64,000 bases of DNA from Lacihabitans soyangensis (GCF_024343775.1 NZ_RJUF01000006.1:25202-89201), one strand, 5' to 3'; positions 44,457-52,697 are shown, numbered from the stretch's first letter. The notes: generated by a model from the letters alone, not told the origin. Translations and numbers: made by a program.

Positions 44457-44975
44457 TTAAGAATTTTGAAGACTTTTGAAATAGACATGAAGTAGAAATG
44501 TTACCACAGAAGTAAACATAACACTTGCAACTACCTTGAGCGATGTATTTAAGAAATATTTGAGTGAACCCGCTTCAAGGAAAAACAAATAGAGGTGATG
44601 TATAAAGGTAAGGATTATAATGTATCTGATGAATCTTTCCATTCCCATGCCTTCAAGCGAAATGACAAGCTCGGTCTCTAGGCCTTTGGTGGGAAATAAG
44701 ACTTTGATAATATAACTTCTTAAAAAAGCCAAAAGCAAACTAGCGGAGGCGTGTAAGCCAGCTGTATTGTAGAATAAATCAACGCTCAAGCCAGCTAGAA
44801 AAGCGATTAAAAGAACTGCAGAAACAGGCGTACTACTTGGTAAAAATAGTATAATCGAGATATAAACAAAACAAAAAGCTACCTCAAAAAACACCAAGTT
44901 GCGTACTATGAATACCTGTAAAAACAAGTACAATGCTATAGTGCCTATAATTTTAAATAACGATTGACTATTCAC
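44457..44975 (-). CDS. mreD: Rod shape-determining protein MreD
   Basis: A 172-residue hydrophobic protein with five or six membrane segments (ALYLFLQVFIV, FVYISIILFLP, LLIAFLAGLSVDLFYNTAGLHA, SLLLAFLRSYII and others). The AGLSVDLFYNTAGLHA segment is typical for MreD. It links MreC to the elongation machinery. Identification leans on position: it directly abuts mreC and is followed by a serine hydrolase. Confidence 0.85.
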   Translation of the reverse strand: MNSQSLFKIIGTIALYLFLQVFIVRNLVFFEVAFCFVYISIILFLPSSTPVSAVLLIAFLAGLSVDLFYNTAGLHASASLLLAFLRSYIIKVLFPTKGLETELVISLEGMGMERFIRYIIILTFIHHLYLFFLEAGSLKYFLNTSLKVVASVMFTSVVTFLLHVYFKSLQNS

Positions 44976-45827
44976 TTAATTAACTGGTTTTGCTTCTACT
45001 TGACTTTGTTTATCAATTAGTTTGTTGTTTACCACATATACATACACCAAACTTGAGAAATCAGTAGATAGCCTTACATTTATATCAAAAAATGCTTCGC
45101 TTGGCGACGCCGAAATTTTGCTAATTCTACCAATCATGATTTTCGGTGGAAATATAGAGTTCTGCATAGAGGTAACTACGCTATCTCCTTTACTCACGGG
45201 TTTAAACCTGTCTACGGTGGTTAGCTCCATAATTCTAGGGTTGGTGCCACCCCATTTACCTATACCCAGGGCAGTTACTTCCTCTTTTCTTAATTTTTTG
45301 CCAAGAATTTCAGACGAAACCTGGAAGTTGGAATGAAGAATAGAAGACACTCGTGAGAAATTTTCGTTGCAAGACATCACTTGTCCCACAATACCTTGAG
45401 GGCAAATTACTCCCATACCTGGTTTTATGCCATCTTTGGTGCCTTTGTCTAATGTGATATAATTGTCGGTGAGGTTTTCGGTACTACTGATTACTTTGGC
45501 CACCAAAAAATTAAACCTACCTGCCATCATTGAGTCGGGTTTGTATCCAATCTCCTTCAAGGCCACAAGCTCGTGAGATTTTGAAAGCTCCTCTCTTAGT
45601 TTTTTGTTTTCTGCCGCCAGTTGATCGTTTACTTTTCCCAAATTCATAAACTTCCTAACATTTTGAGAAATCTTTAGCGATTTGGCCACCGCAGTGTTGG
45701 TGGTATTAAAGAAAGTTACGTCCCAATAAACACTGTTTTTCGAAATCAAGTAGAAGCATGCTATCTGTAAAAACAGAAACATGAAAAAATGCCTAATTCT
45801 ATATAATATACCGAATAGTTGAGACAT
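44976..45827 (-). CDS. mreC: Rod shape-determining protein MreC
   Basis: A 283-residue protein: one N-terminal membrane helix (FFMFLFLQIACFYLI), a coiled coil (NDQLAAENKKLREELSKSHEL) at about 60-90, then the MreC beta-domain with ITLDKGTKDGIKPGMGVICPQGIVGQV and the late YVYVVNNKLI. MreC couples the MreB filament to cell-wall synthesis outside the membrane. It ends on the base before mreD starts and is separated from mreB by 79 bases containing a hairpin with a T-run. Confidence 0.94.
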   Translation of the reverse strand: MSQLFGILYRIRHFFMFLFLQIACFYLISKNSVYWDVTFFNTTNTAVAKSLKISQNVRKFMNLGKVNDQLAAENKKLREELSKSHELVALKEIGYKPDSMMAGRFNFLVAKVISSTENLTDNYITLDKGTKDGIKPGMGVICPQGIVGQVMSCNENFSRVSSILHSNFQVSSEILGKKLRKEEVTALGIGKWGGTNPRIMELTTVDRFKPVSKGDSVVTSMQNSIFPPKIMIGRISKISASPSEAFFDINVRLSTDFSSLVYVYVVNNKLIDKQSQVEAKPVN

Positions 45828-45840
45828 GAATCGTTATATT

Positions 45841-45878
45841 TAAAAAAAAGGTATCCAAATTGTTTATGAATGGATACC
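45841..45878 (-). terminator. Terminator-like hairpin between mreB and mreC
   Basis: GGTATCC (45850-45856) pairs with GGATACC (45872-45878), 15-base loop, and on the minus strand is followed by eight T (from AAAAAAAA at 45842-45849). It could uncouple mreB from mreCD or act as an attenuator that keeps MreB in excess. Confidence 0.6.
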
Positions 45879-45906
45879 CTAATAAAATATTTTTTTGAAA
45901 AGAAAA

Positions 45907-46938
45907 TTATTGAACCAAAACCGCCTGATATTTATCAAGATTTTTCAGTATTTCGCCTGTACCTCTCACAACAGCCTTTAATGGATCATCGGCTACGTGA
46001 ATCGGCAACTTAGTTTTCACTTCCAATCTCTTGTCTAGTCCGTGCAATAGTGCACCACCACCTGTCAAGTAAATTCCGTTTTCGTAAATATCGGCTGAAA
46101 GCTCAGGTGGAGACATTTCTAAGGCTCTCATAATGGCTTCCTCAATTTTCGAAATTGATTTGTCCAAAGCGTAAGCTATCTCACTATAAGTTACTTTAAT
46201 TTCTTTCGGAATTCCGGTCATCAAGTCACGACCTCTGATTTCTATATCAGCTGGCGGATTCTCAAGGTCTGGCAATGCAGAACCAACTTGGATTTTGATA
46301 AATTCAGCCGAACGTTCACCAATTAGTAGATTGTGCTCTCTACGCATGTAGTCCACAATGTCTCTGGTAAATAAGTCACCTGCAATACGTACCGAAGACT
46401 CACAAACGATACCCGAAAGTGCAATTACTGCAATCTCAGTAGTACCACCACCGATGTCAACAATCATTGAGCCGTTTGGTTGCTCAATATCTATACCGAT
46501 ACCAATTGCTGCTGCTATAGGCTCGTGCACCATGTAAACTTCTTTGGCTCCAGCGTGTTCAGCGGAGTCCTTAACTGCTCTTTTTTCCACTTCGGTTATG
46601 CCTGAAGGAATACAAATCACCATGCGGTGTGATGGAGAGAAGAACAAATTTCGGCCTGTATTTATCATTTTTATCAAACCTCTGATCATAAGCTCGGCAG
46701 CGGTAAAGTCTGCTATCACTCCGTCTTTAAGAGGTCTGATGGTTTTAATGTTTTCGTTGGTTTTTTCGTGCATCTGCATGGCCTTGTGACCAATGGCAAG
46801 CACTTTGCCAGACACCTTGTCCAAGGCGATGATCGACGGCTCGTCTACCACTATCTGGTCTTTATATATAATCAAGGTATTGGCGGTACCTAAATCTATA
46901 GCAATATCGCTAGTAAGGAAACTAAAAAATCCGGCCAT
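45907..46938 (-). CDS. mreB: Rod shape-determining actin-like protein MreB
   Basis: A 343-residue bacterial actin. The phosphate 1 motif is IDLGTANTLIIYKDQ at residues 15-29; VVDEPSIIALDK, the phosphate 2 region SMIVDIGGGTTEIAVIALSGI near residue 157, and the adenosine motif IYLTGGGALLHGLDKRL near residue 289 follow. MreB polymerises under the membrane and guides elongation. First gene of the mreBCD cluster; a -7-like TAAATTTG on the minus strand lies 38 bases upstream. Confidence 0.97.
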   Translation of the reverse strand: MAGFFSFLTSDIAIDLGTANTLIIYKDQIVVDEPSIIALDKVSGKVLAIGHKAMQMHEKTNENIKTIRPLKDGVIADFTAAELMIRGLIKMINTGRNLFFSPSHRMVICIPSGITEVEKRAVKDSAEHAGAKEVYMVHEPIAAAIGIGIDIEQPNGSMIVDIGGGTTEIAVIALSGIVCESSVRIAGDLFTRDIVDYMRREHNLLIGERSAEFIKIQVGSALPDLENPPADIEIRGRDLMTGIPKEIKVTYSEIAYALDKSISKIEEAIMRALEMSPPELSADIYENGIYLTGGGALLHGLDKRLEVKTKLPIHVADDPLKAVVRGTGEILKNLDKYQAVLVQ

Positions 46939-46975
46939 CGAAGCTTTTGGGTTATACTATTAAAAAATCAAAGTG

Positions 46976-46983
46976 CAAATTTA
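46976..46983 (-). promoter_or_regulatory. Candidate -7 element of mreB
   Basis: TAAATTTG on the minus strand (plus-strand CAAATTTA) matches TAnnTTTG; a weak TTTA -33 partner lies about 22 bases upstream. Placed 38 bases before the mreB start codon. Confidence 0.4.
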
Positions 46984-47089
46984 TAATTTATTTTTCAAAT
47001 ATCTCTAAAGACATCGTTTTTATTAAAAAACTAACGTTTCTCCACAATATTGTCTAATATTTGATACAAACCTCTCAAAATAACGTGTT

Positions 47090-47485
47090 TCAGTGAGAAT
47101 GATTTGAGCAGGTTTTTTGGTGCATATTCCAGTTAATTATATAGGAAATTGCCATCAAAATTGACCCACAAATCACATACAAAGACTCATGTTTTTCATT
47201 AACCACAAATAGACCAATATATTGTAAAATAGCTGCAGAAAGTAACAATATTAATGGAGTTAATTTATGATGGATTTTGTAATCTTTTGTGAGAAGTAGC
47301 ACGGCAATAATTAAACTCGATATGACCAAAACAATTTCAAGTGTGTGGTTTAAGAATCCCTCAGCTACTAGAGGTAAAAGAGTAATAACAAATGGCATGG
47401 CAAGGCAATGAACCAAGCACAATAATGACAAGGTCATACCAGTTTTGTGAAGTAAATGTGAATGTTTTCTGATTCTTTTTAACAT
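47090..47485 (-). CDS. MerC domain protein
   Basis: A 131-residue protein with four membrane segments (MTLSLLCLVHCLAMPFVIT, LEIVLVISSLIIAVLLL, LILLLSAAILQYIGLFV and ICGSILMAISYIINW). The cysteine pair C-LVH-C in the first segment and the C-terminal His/Cys tail (HQKTCSNHSH) fit the MerC family, originally a mercury transporter. In Bacteroidota MerC proteins lie near zinc-response genes and probably move or sense other metals. An imperfect TGCAAC-CAC-GCTGCA palindrome lies in its promoter. It is divergent from the fadB-like gene. Confidence 0.8.
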   Translation of the reverse strand: MLKRIRKHSHLLHKTGMTLSLLCLVHCLAMPFVITLLPLVAEGFLNHTLEIVLVISSLIIAVLLLTKDYKIHHKLTPLILLLSAAILQYIGLFVVNEKHESLYVICGSILMAISYIINWNMHQKTCSNHSH

Positions 47486-47502
47486 CTTTAAATCTTAGTA
47501 AA

Positions 47503-47523
47503 TGCAACCACGCTGCAAAGATA
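47503..47523 (-). promoter_or_regulatory. Promoter and possible metal-regulator site of merC
   Basis: TATCTTTG on the minus strand (plus 47516-47523) fits -7 TAnnTTTG. Overlapping it is TGCAAC-CAC-GCTGCA (47503-47517), an inverted repeat with one mismatch per arm. Shape and position fit a Fur/Zur-type operator, which is inferred. Confidence 0.4.
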
Positions 47524-47579
47524 AGCTTCTTATTGTATTTTTCGTTCCAAAGTTTGGCAGAATATTATTTTTTTAATAG

Positions 47580-47591
47580 TATGCTTGCATA
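47580..47591. promoter_or_regulatory. Operator A of the beta-oxidation genes
   Basis: TATGCTTGCATA. It contains the -33 TTG (47585-47587) of the fadB promoter, so a bound repressor would cover it. The same 12 bases recur at 47623-47634. Confidence 0.65.
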
Positions 47592-47615
47592 ATAATTTTG
47601 GAAGAATTAGATTTG
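47585..47615 (+). promoter_or_regulatory. Promoter of the fadB-like gene
   Basis: -33 TTG at 47585-47587, 20-base spacer, and a perfect -7 TAGATTTG at 47608-47615. The predicted start of transcription is near 47622, about 75 bases upstream of the start codon. Confidence 0.6.
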
Positions 47616-47622
47616 TAATTGT

Positions 47623-47634
47623 TATGCTTGCATA
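47623..47634. promoter_or_regulatory. Operator B of the beta-oxidation genes
   Basis: Second TATGCTTGCATA, 43 bases after the first in the same orientation (about four helical turns), placed at the predicted transcription start. Confidence 0.65.
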
Positions 47635-47697
47635 CTATTTTTTGTTTTCTAAACATAGTATTGTTTTATTTGACCTTTAAATAATAATTCAGGATAT

Positions 47698-50106
47698 ATG
47701 AAAAAATCGATAAAGAAAGTAGCCGTTTTGGGTGCTGGTATCATGGGTAGCCGGATTGCTCTTCATTTTGCTAACATTGGCTGCGAGGTTTTGTTGCTCG
47801 ATATGGTTCCAAAAGAACCTAACGATGCCGAAAAAGCCAAGGGAATGGATGTTTCAAGTCCAATAGTGAGGAATAGAATTGTTAGTGATTTGTTCCAAGC
47901 TGCTGTTAAGGCCAGTCCTTCACCTATTTACAGCCAAAAATCTCTTGCTAAAGTAAAGTTGGGAAATTTTGACGATGACATGGTCAAAATCAAGGAAGTA
48001 GATTGGATCATTGAAGTAGTAGTGGAAAAGCTTGAAATTAAGAAGTTGATTTACGACAAAGTAGAACAACACCGCAAGCCAGGTACTTTGGTAACTTCCA
48101 ATACTTCTGGTATTCCTATTCATTTGATGGCCGAAGGAAGAAGCGAAGATTTCCAGCAGAACTTCTGCGGAACGCACTTTTTTAATCCGCCGAGATATTT
48201 GAGACTTTTGGAAATTATTCCAGGACCAAAAACAGATCAGGCCATCATAGATTTCTTGATGCACTACGGTGACCTTTTCCTTGGAAAACAAACGGTTTTG
48301 TGTAAAGATACTCCAGCGTTCATTGCTAACAGACTGGGGATTTATGCCATGGTGCAAACCATCAGAGCCACAGAAGAGTTGGGTCTAACAATTGAGCAAG
48401 TGGATAAACTTACTGGTTCTATAGTAGGTAGACCAAAGTCAGGTTCTTTCAGACTTTCTGACGTGGTTGGACTTGATACTACTGTAAACGTGTGCAATAA
48501 TCTTTCGGCTATTTTGACGAATGATGAGTCTGTGGAGGCATTTAAACTGCCAACCATCATGGCCAAGTTGATGGAAAACAAATGGTTAGGTGATAAAACA
48601 GGCCAAGGGTTTTACAAAAAGACAAAAGACGAAAACGGGAAGACGGTAATACTAGGGTTGGATTTTGCAACGATGGAATATCGTCCATCTGAAAAGGTGA
48701 AATTTGCTACTCTAGAAACCACCAAAGGTGTCGATACAGTGGCTGGAAGAATTCCGGTATTGCTGAAAGGAACTGACAAAGCTGGTGAATTCTACAGAAA
48801 AACTTTTGCTGATGCTTTCAAATATGCCTCATTCAGAATTCCTGAGGTTGCTGATGAGTTATATAAAATCGACGATGCCATTTGTGCCGGATTTGGCTGG
48901 CAATTGGGTCTTTTTGCCACAGCTGATGCAGTAGGCGTGAAGGCTTTCGTAGAAATGATGGAAGGACAAAATCAAAAACCTGCCCAGTGGGTTTATGATA
49001 TGTTGGCCGCTGGATGTGAATCTTTCTACAAAATAGAGAACGGCAAAAAACTTTATTACGATATCCCAACAAAGTCTTATAGGGTAATCCCTGGTACGGA
49101 GTCGTTTATAATTTTAGATAATATCCGCAAAACCAACGTAGTTTGGAAAAACGCAGGAGCTTCAATATTTGATTTGGGCGATGGCATCTTGGGTGTCGAG
49201 TTCCAATCAAAAATGAATACTTTGGGTGCTGAACCAATCGAAGCTTTGAATAAAGCCTATGGTTTAGCAGAAAAAGATTTTAGAGGCTTGGTAATAGGTA
49301 ACGATAGCCAAGAGGCATTTTCGGCAGGGGCAAATTTGGCTATGTTGTTTATGTTTGCAGTGGAGCAAGAGTATGACGAGATTGATCTCATGATTGCACA
49401 GTTTCAGGAAACCATGATGCGTGCCAGATATTCGTCTATTCCGGTAGTTACGGCTGCACACTCTTTGGCCTTAGGTGGAGGTTGCGAAATCAACCTACAT
49501 GCTGATAAAGTGGTGGCTTCTGCCGAAACCTATATGGGATTGGTAGAACTAGGCGTTGGTTTGATACCAGCTGGTGGTGGAACAAAAGAGATGGCATTGA
49601 GAGCGTCTGATTTGTACCAACCTGGCGACGCTGAGTTGAATATTCTTCAAGCTGCATTTATGAACATTGCTCAGGCGAAAGTTTCTACTTCAGTGCAAGA
49701 GGCTTTTGAAATGAATTATCTGAAAACCAATCGCGACCAGATAGTGTTGAACAGAAGCCGTCTGATAGCAGAAGCCAAACAATCAGCAATTGAACTTGCC
49801 GAAAATGGTTATACCCAACCTATCAGAAGAACTGACATCAAAGTGCAAGGAAAAACCGGAATTGCTCTTTTCAAAGCTGGTATAAAATCAATGAGAATGG
49901 CCAACTATATCACTGACCACGATGCGTTTATTGCTGAGAAACTGGCGTATGTAATTTGCGGTGGAGATTTGAGCTATCCGCAATTGGTGAGTGAGAAATA
50001 TTTGCTTGAGCTAGAAAGAGAAGCCTTCCTTTCGCTATGCGGAGAACGCAAAACCATGGAACGTATGCAAGGACTATTGAGTGGAGGTAAACCACCAAGA
50101 AACTAG
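47698..50106 (+). CDS. 3-hydroxyacyl-CoA dehydrogenase / enoyl-CoA hydratase
   Basis: An 802-residue bifunctional beta-oxidation enzyme. The order is dehydrogenase first: NAD-binding VAVLGAGIMGSRIALHFANIG at residues 8-28, the catalytic NTSGIPIH and GTHFFNPPRYLRLLEIIPG near residue 160, C-terminal dehydrogenase domain to about residue 420, then a crotonase-fold hydratase at about 490-700 with SAGANLAMLF (oxyanion hole) and ALGGGCEINLHAD and the Glu in VELGVGLIPAGGGTKEM. This FadN-like order differs from E. coli FadB. The two operators on its promoter suggest fatty-acid control. A thiolase gene follows after 95 bases. Confidence 0.95.
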   Translation: MKKSIKKVAVLGAGIMGSRIALHFANIGCEVLLLDMVPKEPNDAEKAKGMDVSSPIVRNRIVSDLFQAAVKASPSPIYSQKSLAKVKLGNFDDDMVKIKEVDWIIEVVVEKLEIKKLIYDKVEQHRKPGTLVTSNTSGIPIHLMAEGRSEDFQQNFCGTHFFNPPRYLRLLEIIPGPKTDQAIIDFLMHYGDLFLGKQTVLCKDTPAFIANRLGIYAMVQTIRATEELGLTIEQVDKLTGSIVGRPKSGSFRLSDVVGLDTTVNVCNNLSAILTNDESVEAFKLPTIMAKLMENKWLGDKTGQGFYKKTKDENGKTVILGLDFATMEYRPSEKVKFATLETTKGVDTVAGRIPVLLKGTDKAGEFYRKTFADAFKYASFRIPEVADELYKIDDAICAGFGWQLGLFATADAVGVKAFVEMMEGQNQKPAQWVYDMLAAGCESFYKIENGKKLYYDIPTKSYRVIPGTESFIILDNIRKTNVVWKNAGASIFDLGDGILGVEFQSKMNTLGAEPIEALNKAYGLAEKDFRGLVIGNDSQEAFSAGANLAMLFMFAVEQEYDEIDLMIAQFQETMMRARYSSIPVVTAAHSLALGGGCEINLHADKVVASAETYMGLVELGVGLIPAGGGTKEMALRASDLYQPGDAELNILQAAFMNIAQAKVSTSVQEAFEMNYLKTNRDQIVLNRSRLIAEAKQSAIELAENGYTQPIRRTDIKVQGKTGIALFKAGIKSMRMANYITDHDAFIAEKLAYVICGGDLSYPQLVSEKYLLELEREAFLSLCGERKTMERMQGLLSGGKPPRN

Positions 50107-50156
50107 CTTCGGCTCCGCTGGCTTCGGCTCCGCTCAGCCACCGGACAAGCCGAAGC
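50106..50156. repeat. GC-rich repeated hairpin between fadB- and fadA-like genes
   Basis: GCTTCGGCTCCGCTG (50106-50120) is followed at once by GCTTCGGCTCCGCTC; AGCCGAAGC at 50148-50156 is complementary to their start. The segment is far richer in G and C than its surroundings, resembling a REP element. The only intergenic piece of the operon. Confidence 0.6.
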
Positions 50157-50201
50157 GACGAAATTAGGATAAACAAAAATGGATTAAAAAATTTAGTAAA
50201 A

Positions 50202-51377
50202 ATGGACGCATATATAATTGATGGATATAGATCGCCGGTGGGAAAAGCTCCCAAGGGTGTTTTCAGATTTACAAGACCAGATGACTTGGCTGCCGATGTT
50301 ATCAAGCATTTGTTGAGCAAAGTACCTGCTTTAGATCCTACGAGAGTTGACGATATCATTGTAGGAAACTCTGTGCCAGAAGCCGAACAAGGTATGCAAA
50401 TGGCCAGATATATTTCGCTTTTGGCTTTGGGTAAAACTGTGCCGGGTGTGACTATAAACCGTTACTGCGGTTCGGGCGTAGAATCTATAGCCATGGCAGT
50501 GGGTAAAATCGCAGCTGGTATGGCAGATTGTATCATAGCAGGTGGTACAGAATCTATGTCGATGGTACCGACAACGGGCTATAAAACGGCTTTGAATTAC
50601 GGCATAGCAAGTGAAAATCCTGACTATTATGTAGGTATGGGATTAACAGCTGAAAACGTAGCTCAGAAATATAAAATCACGAGAGACGAGCAAGATCAGT
50701 TTTCGTATCAGTCGCACCAAAAGGCACTTGCGGCTCAGGCTGCTGGATATTTTTATAGCGGAATTGTGCCAATAGTAGTGAAAGAAACCTACTTTGATGC
50801 GGCTTCTGGCAAAAAGAAAACCAGAGAATATACGGTAACCAAAGATGAAGGCCCAAGAGCTGACACAAGCGTGGAGGCACTGGGAAGACTTAAGCCGGTT
50901 TTTGCGGCTGGAGGAAGTGTAACAGCCGGAAACTCCTCTCAAACATCTGACGGAGCGGGATTTGTGCTGGTAATGTCGGAGCGATTGATGAAAGAATTGA
51001 ACTTGACACCTATTGCCAGAATGGCTTCTTATGCCGTGGCTGGTTGTGAGCCTAGTTTGATGGGCATCGGGCCGGTCTTTGCTATTCCGAAGGCATTGGC
51101 TCAAGCAGGTTTAAAACTAGATGACATTGACCAAATAGAACTCAACGAGGCTTTTGCCTCGCAAGCATTGGCAGTGGTGAAAGAACTTCAAATAGACCCA
51201 AGTAAGCTAAATCCAAACGGTGGTGCCATTGCTCTAGGACATGCATTGGGTTCTACTGGAGCGAGACTTTCTGTGCAGATTTTCAACGAAATGCGTAGAA
51301 GAAACCAAAAATATGGCATGGTAACGGCCTGTGTAGGTGGAGGCCAAGGCGTGGCAGGTATTTATGAGCTTTTGTAA
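50202..51377 (+). CDS. Acetyl-CoA C-acyltransferase (thiolase)
   Basis: A 391-residue thiolase that cleaves 3-ketoacyl-CoA. The acylated Cys is in TINRYCGSGVESIAMA near residue 88, followed by GGTESMSMVP; the C-terminal ELNEAFASQALAV, NPNGGAIALGHALGSTGA (His) and ACVGGGQGVAGI (Cys) close the active site. Near-identical length to other FadA proteins. It is the second gene of the beta-oxidation operon and is followed by a terminator; the usual acyl-CoA dehydrogenase gene is not next. Confidence 0.95.
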   Translation: MDAYIIDGYRSPVGKAPKGVFRFTRPDDLAADVIKHLLSKVPALDPTRVDDIIVGNSVPEAEQGMQMARYISLLALGKTVPGVTINRYCGSGVESIAMAVGKIAAGMADCIIAGGTESMSMVPTTGYKTALNYGIASENPDYYVGMGLTAENVAQKYKITRDEQDQFSYQSHQKALAAQAAGYFYSGIVPIVVKETYFDAASGKKKTREYTVTKDEGPRADTSVEALGRLKPVFAAGGSVTAGNSSQTSDGAGFVLVMSERLMKELNLTPIARMASYAVAGCEPSLMGIGPVFAIPKALAQAGLKLDDIDQIELNEAFASQALAVVKELQIDPSKLNPNGGAIALGHALGSTGARLSVQIFNEMRRRNQKYGMVTACVGGGQGVAGIYELL

Positions 51378-51404
51378 TAGATTGATTGTGTAAAAGATAG
51401 AATT

Positions 51405-51432
51405 CGCCTCCAGCAATGGGGGCGTTTTTTTT
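51405..51432 (+). terminator. Terminator of the beta-oxidation operon
   Basis: CGCCTCC (51405-51411) pairs with GGGGGCG (51418-51424), one T-G pair, then eight T. Confidence 0.8.
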
Positions 51433-51439
51433 GTGTAGT

Positions 51440-51503
51440 GCGATTTTTCAAATCGCAGTATTCATTATTTGTATTTTGTTTTTTCAGCGATTTGAAAAAT
51501 CGC
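51440..51503. repeat. Inverted pair of 17-bp hairpin units
   Basis: GCGATTTTTCAAATCGC (51440-51456) and its exact reverse complement GCGATTTGAAAAATCGC (51487-51503) lie 30 bases apart. Each unit is also a hairpin (GCGATTT/AAATCGC). No coding role is visible in 51433-51580. Confidence 0.7.
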
Positions 51504-51580
51504 TTTACGTTTTCTTTAAACTGCTTTTGTTTTGTTACAAACTATTCAGAGAAAACAGGGGTAAGTTACTTATAATCAAC

Positions 51581-51615
51581 AAAAAAGGAGACTTCTGATT
51601 GTAAGTCTCCTTTTT
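51581..51615 (-). terminator. Terminator of msrA
   Basis: AAAAGGAGACTT (51583-51594) pairs with AAGTCTCCTTTT (51603-51614) across an 8-base loop; A- and T-runs flank it, so it can work both ways. It lies just past the msrA stop at 51634. Confidence 0.75.
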
Positions 51616-51633
51616 AAGATTTTTTTGAGTACT

Positions 51634-52167
51634 TTATTGCTTCAGTTTCTCTTTAAAAACCTTTTGGAATTTCTCCACTTTTGGTCTTACTACCATCTGG
51701 CAGTAGGGGTTTTTGTCGCCGTTGTCGTTGAAATAATTTTGGTGGTAGTCTTCGGCCACATAGAACTCCGTGAAAGGCTCAAGCTGCGTTACTATTTTGT
51801 TGGTATAGGCACCTGCGGCATCTAATTCTTTTATGACATCCTCGGTTATTTGTTTTTGCTCATCGTTATGATAAAAAACAGAAGATCGATATTGGGTACC
51901 TTCGTCAGCACCTTGGCGGTTGAGCGTGGTGGGGTCATGTACTTTGAAAAATATTTCTAAAAGCTGCAAGAAGCTAATTTTTGCTGGGTCATAAGTAACC
52001 TGAATTACCTCAGCATGACCTGTTTCTCCTGTACAAACCTCTTTGTAAGTGGGGTTTGCATTTTTGCCACCTGTATAGCCTGATTCTACCTTTTCTACAC
52101 CTTCTAATTGTTGATATATAGCCTCTACACACCAAAAACAGCCAGCGGCCAATGTTGCTTTCTCCAT
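51634..52167 (-). CDS. msrA: Peptide-methionine (S)-S-oxide reductase
   Basis: A 177-residue enzyme that reduces methionine-S-sulfoxide in damaged proteins. The motif AAGCFWCVEAIYQQLEGV has catalytic Cys10; the family signatures ESGYTGGKNANPTYKEVCTG, GHAEVIQVTYDP and FYVAEDYHQNYF are all present. No signal peptide, so cytoplasmic; no fused MsrB domain. Monocistronic with its own terminator. Confidence 0.96.
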   Translation of the reverse strand: MEKATLAAGCFWCVEAIYQQLEGVEKVESGYTGGKNANPTYKEVCTGETGHAEVIQVTYDPAKISFLQLLEIFFKVHDPTTLNRQGADEGTQYRSSVFYHNDEQKQITEDVIKELDAAGAYTNKIVTQLEPFTEFYVAEDYHQNYFNDNGDKNPYCQMVVRPKVEKFQKVFKEKLKQ

Positions 52168-52585
52168 TTCTTAATCTTTTTAAATTTAACGCTCATCTTT
52201 CACCTGATCTACACCAATAAGAACCGATATAACTTAGTTTTGGTTTAGCTAAGCCCTCAACAATATGGTTATTTCTGAAATATTTTAAGTTCTAAGCTTA
52301 TTATTTTTTTATGTATTTGATTTCTATGAATTACGGCCCTTTTCTAACAATCGGCTTAGGAACAAGTCCGTTTTTCTGTGTGTAAATATTTAAAAATAAG
52401 TCTATTTGAATAAAAGTATAGTCATGTTTAAGCCCAAAAGGTTGAATAATAAGTATGTAAAGAAACACAAGGAGAGGCAATTTTCTCAAAGAAAGGTTAA
52501 AATCAATGTGTAGTTTTTAACAAATACTTGATTTTGTGTTAATATTTAGAAAACAAAATATTCTGAATTTTGCATAAAAAAAGCA
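52168..52585. other. Intergenic region without a clear gene
   Basis: About 420 AT-rich bases between msrA and the small membrane ORF. The only possible peptide is 29 residues at 52424-52513 (MFKPKRLNNKYVKKHKERQF and so on), very lysine/arginine-rich with no recognised family. TTAATATTTAG near 52540 looks promoter-like but is not a consensus match. No repeat or RNA structure was recognised. Confidence 0.4.
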
Positions 52586-52696
52586 ATGCAAAATTTAAAA
52601 AACAAAGACTTTTTTGGCTTCATAAAAGATTGGGGCTTTTTGATTCTCTTTTTCTATCTTATTGTGGTTTATTACTCCCAATCGGTGCCAAAATAG
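52586..52696 (+). CDS. Possible small membrane protein (36 aa)
   Basis: ATG at 52586, stop at 52694-52696. The peptide has a charged start (MQNLKNKDFFGFIKDWG), one strongly hydrophobic helix (FLILFFYLIVVYYS) and a short QSVPK tail, the design of single-pass small proteins. It ends one base before the stop of the convergent HExxH gene. No family known to me; the evidence is its composition and neat fit in the gap. Confidence 0.4.
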   Translation: MQNLKNKDFFGFIKDWGFLILFFYLIVVYYSQSVPK

Positions 52697-52697
52697 G

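Noticed and set aside
52424..52513. 29-residue basic ORF in the msrA-HExxH gap
   Set aside because: Composition is extreme, no promoter or family is visible, and such short frames are expected by chance in AT-rich DNA.
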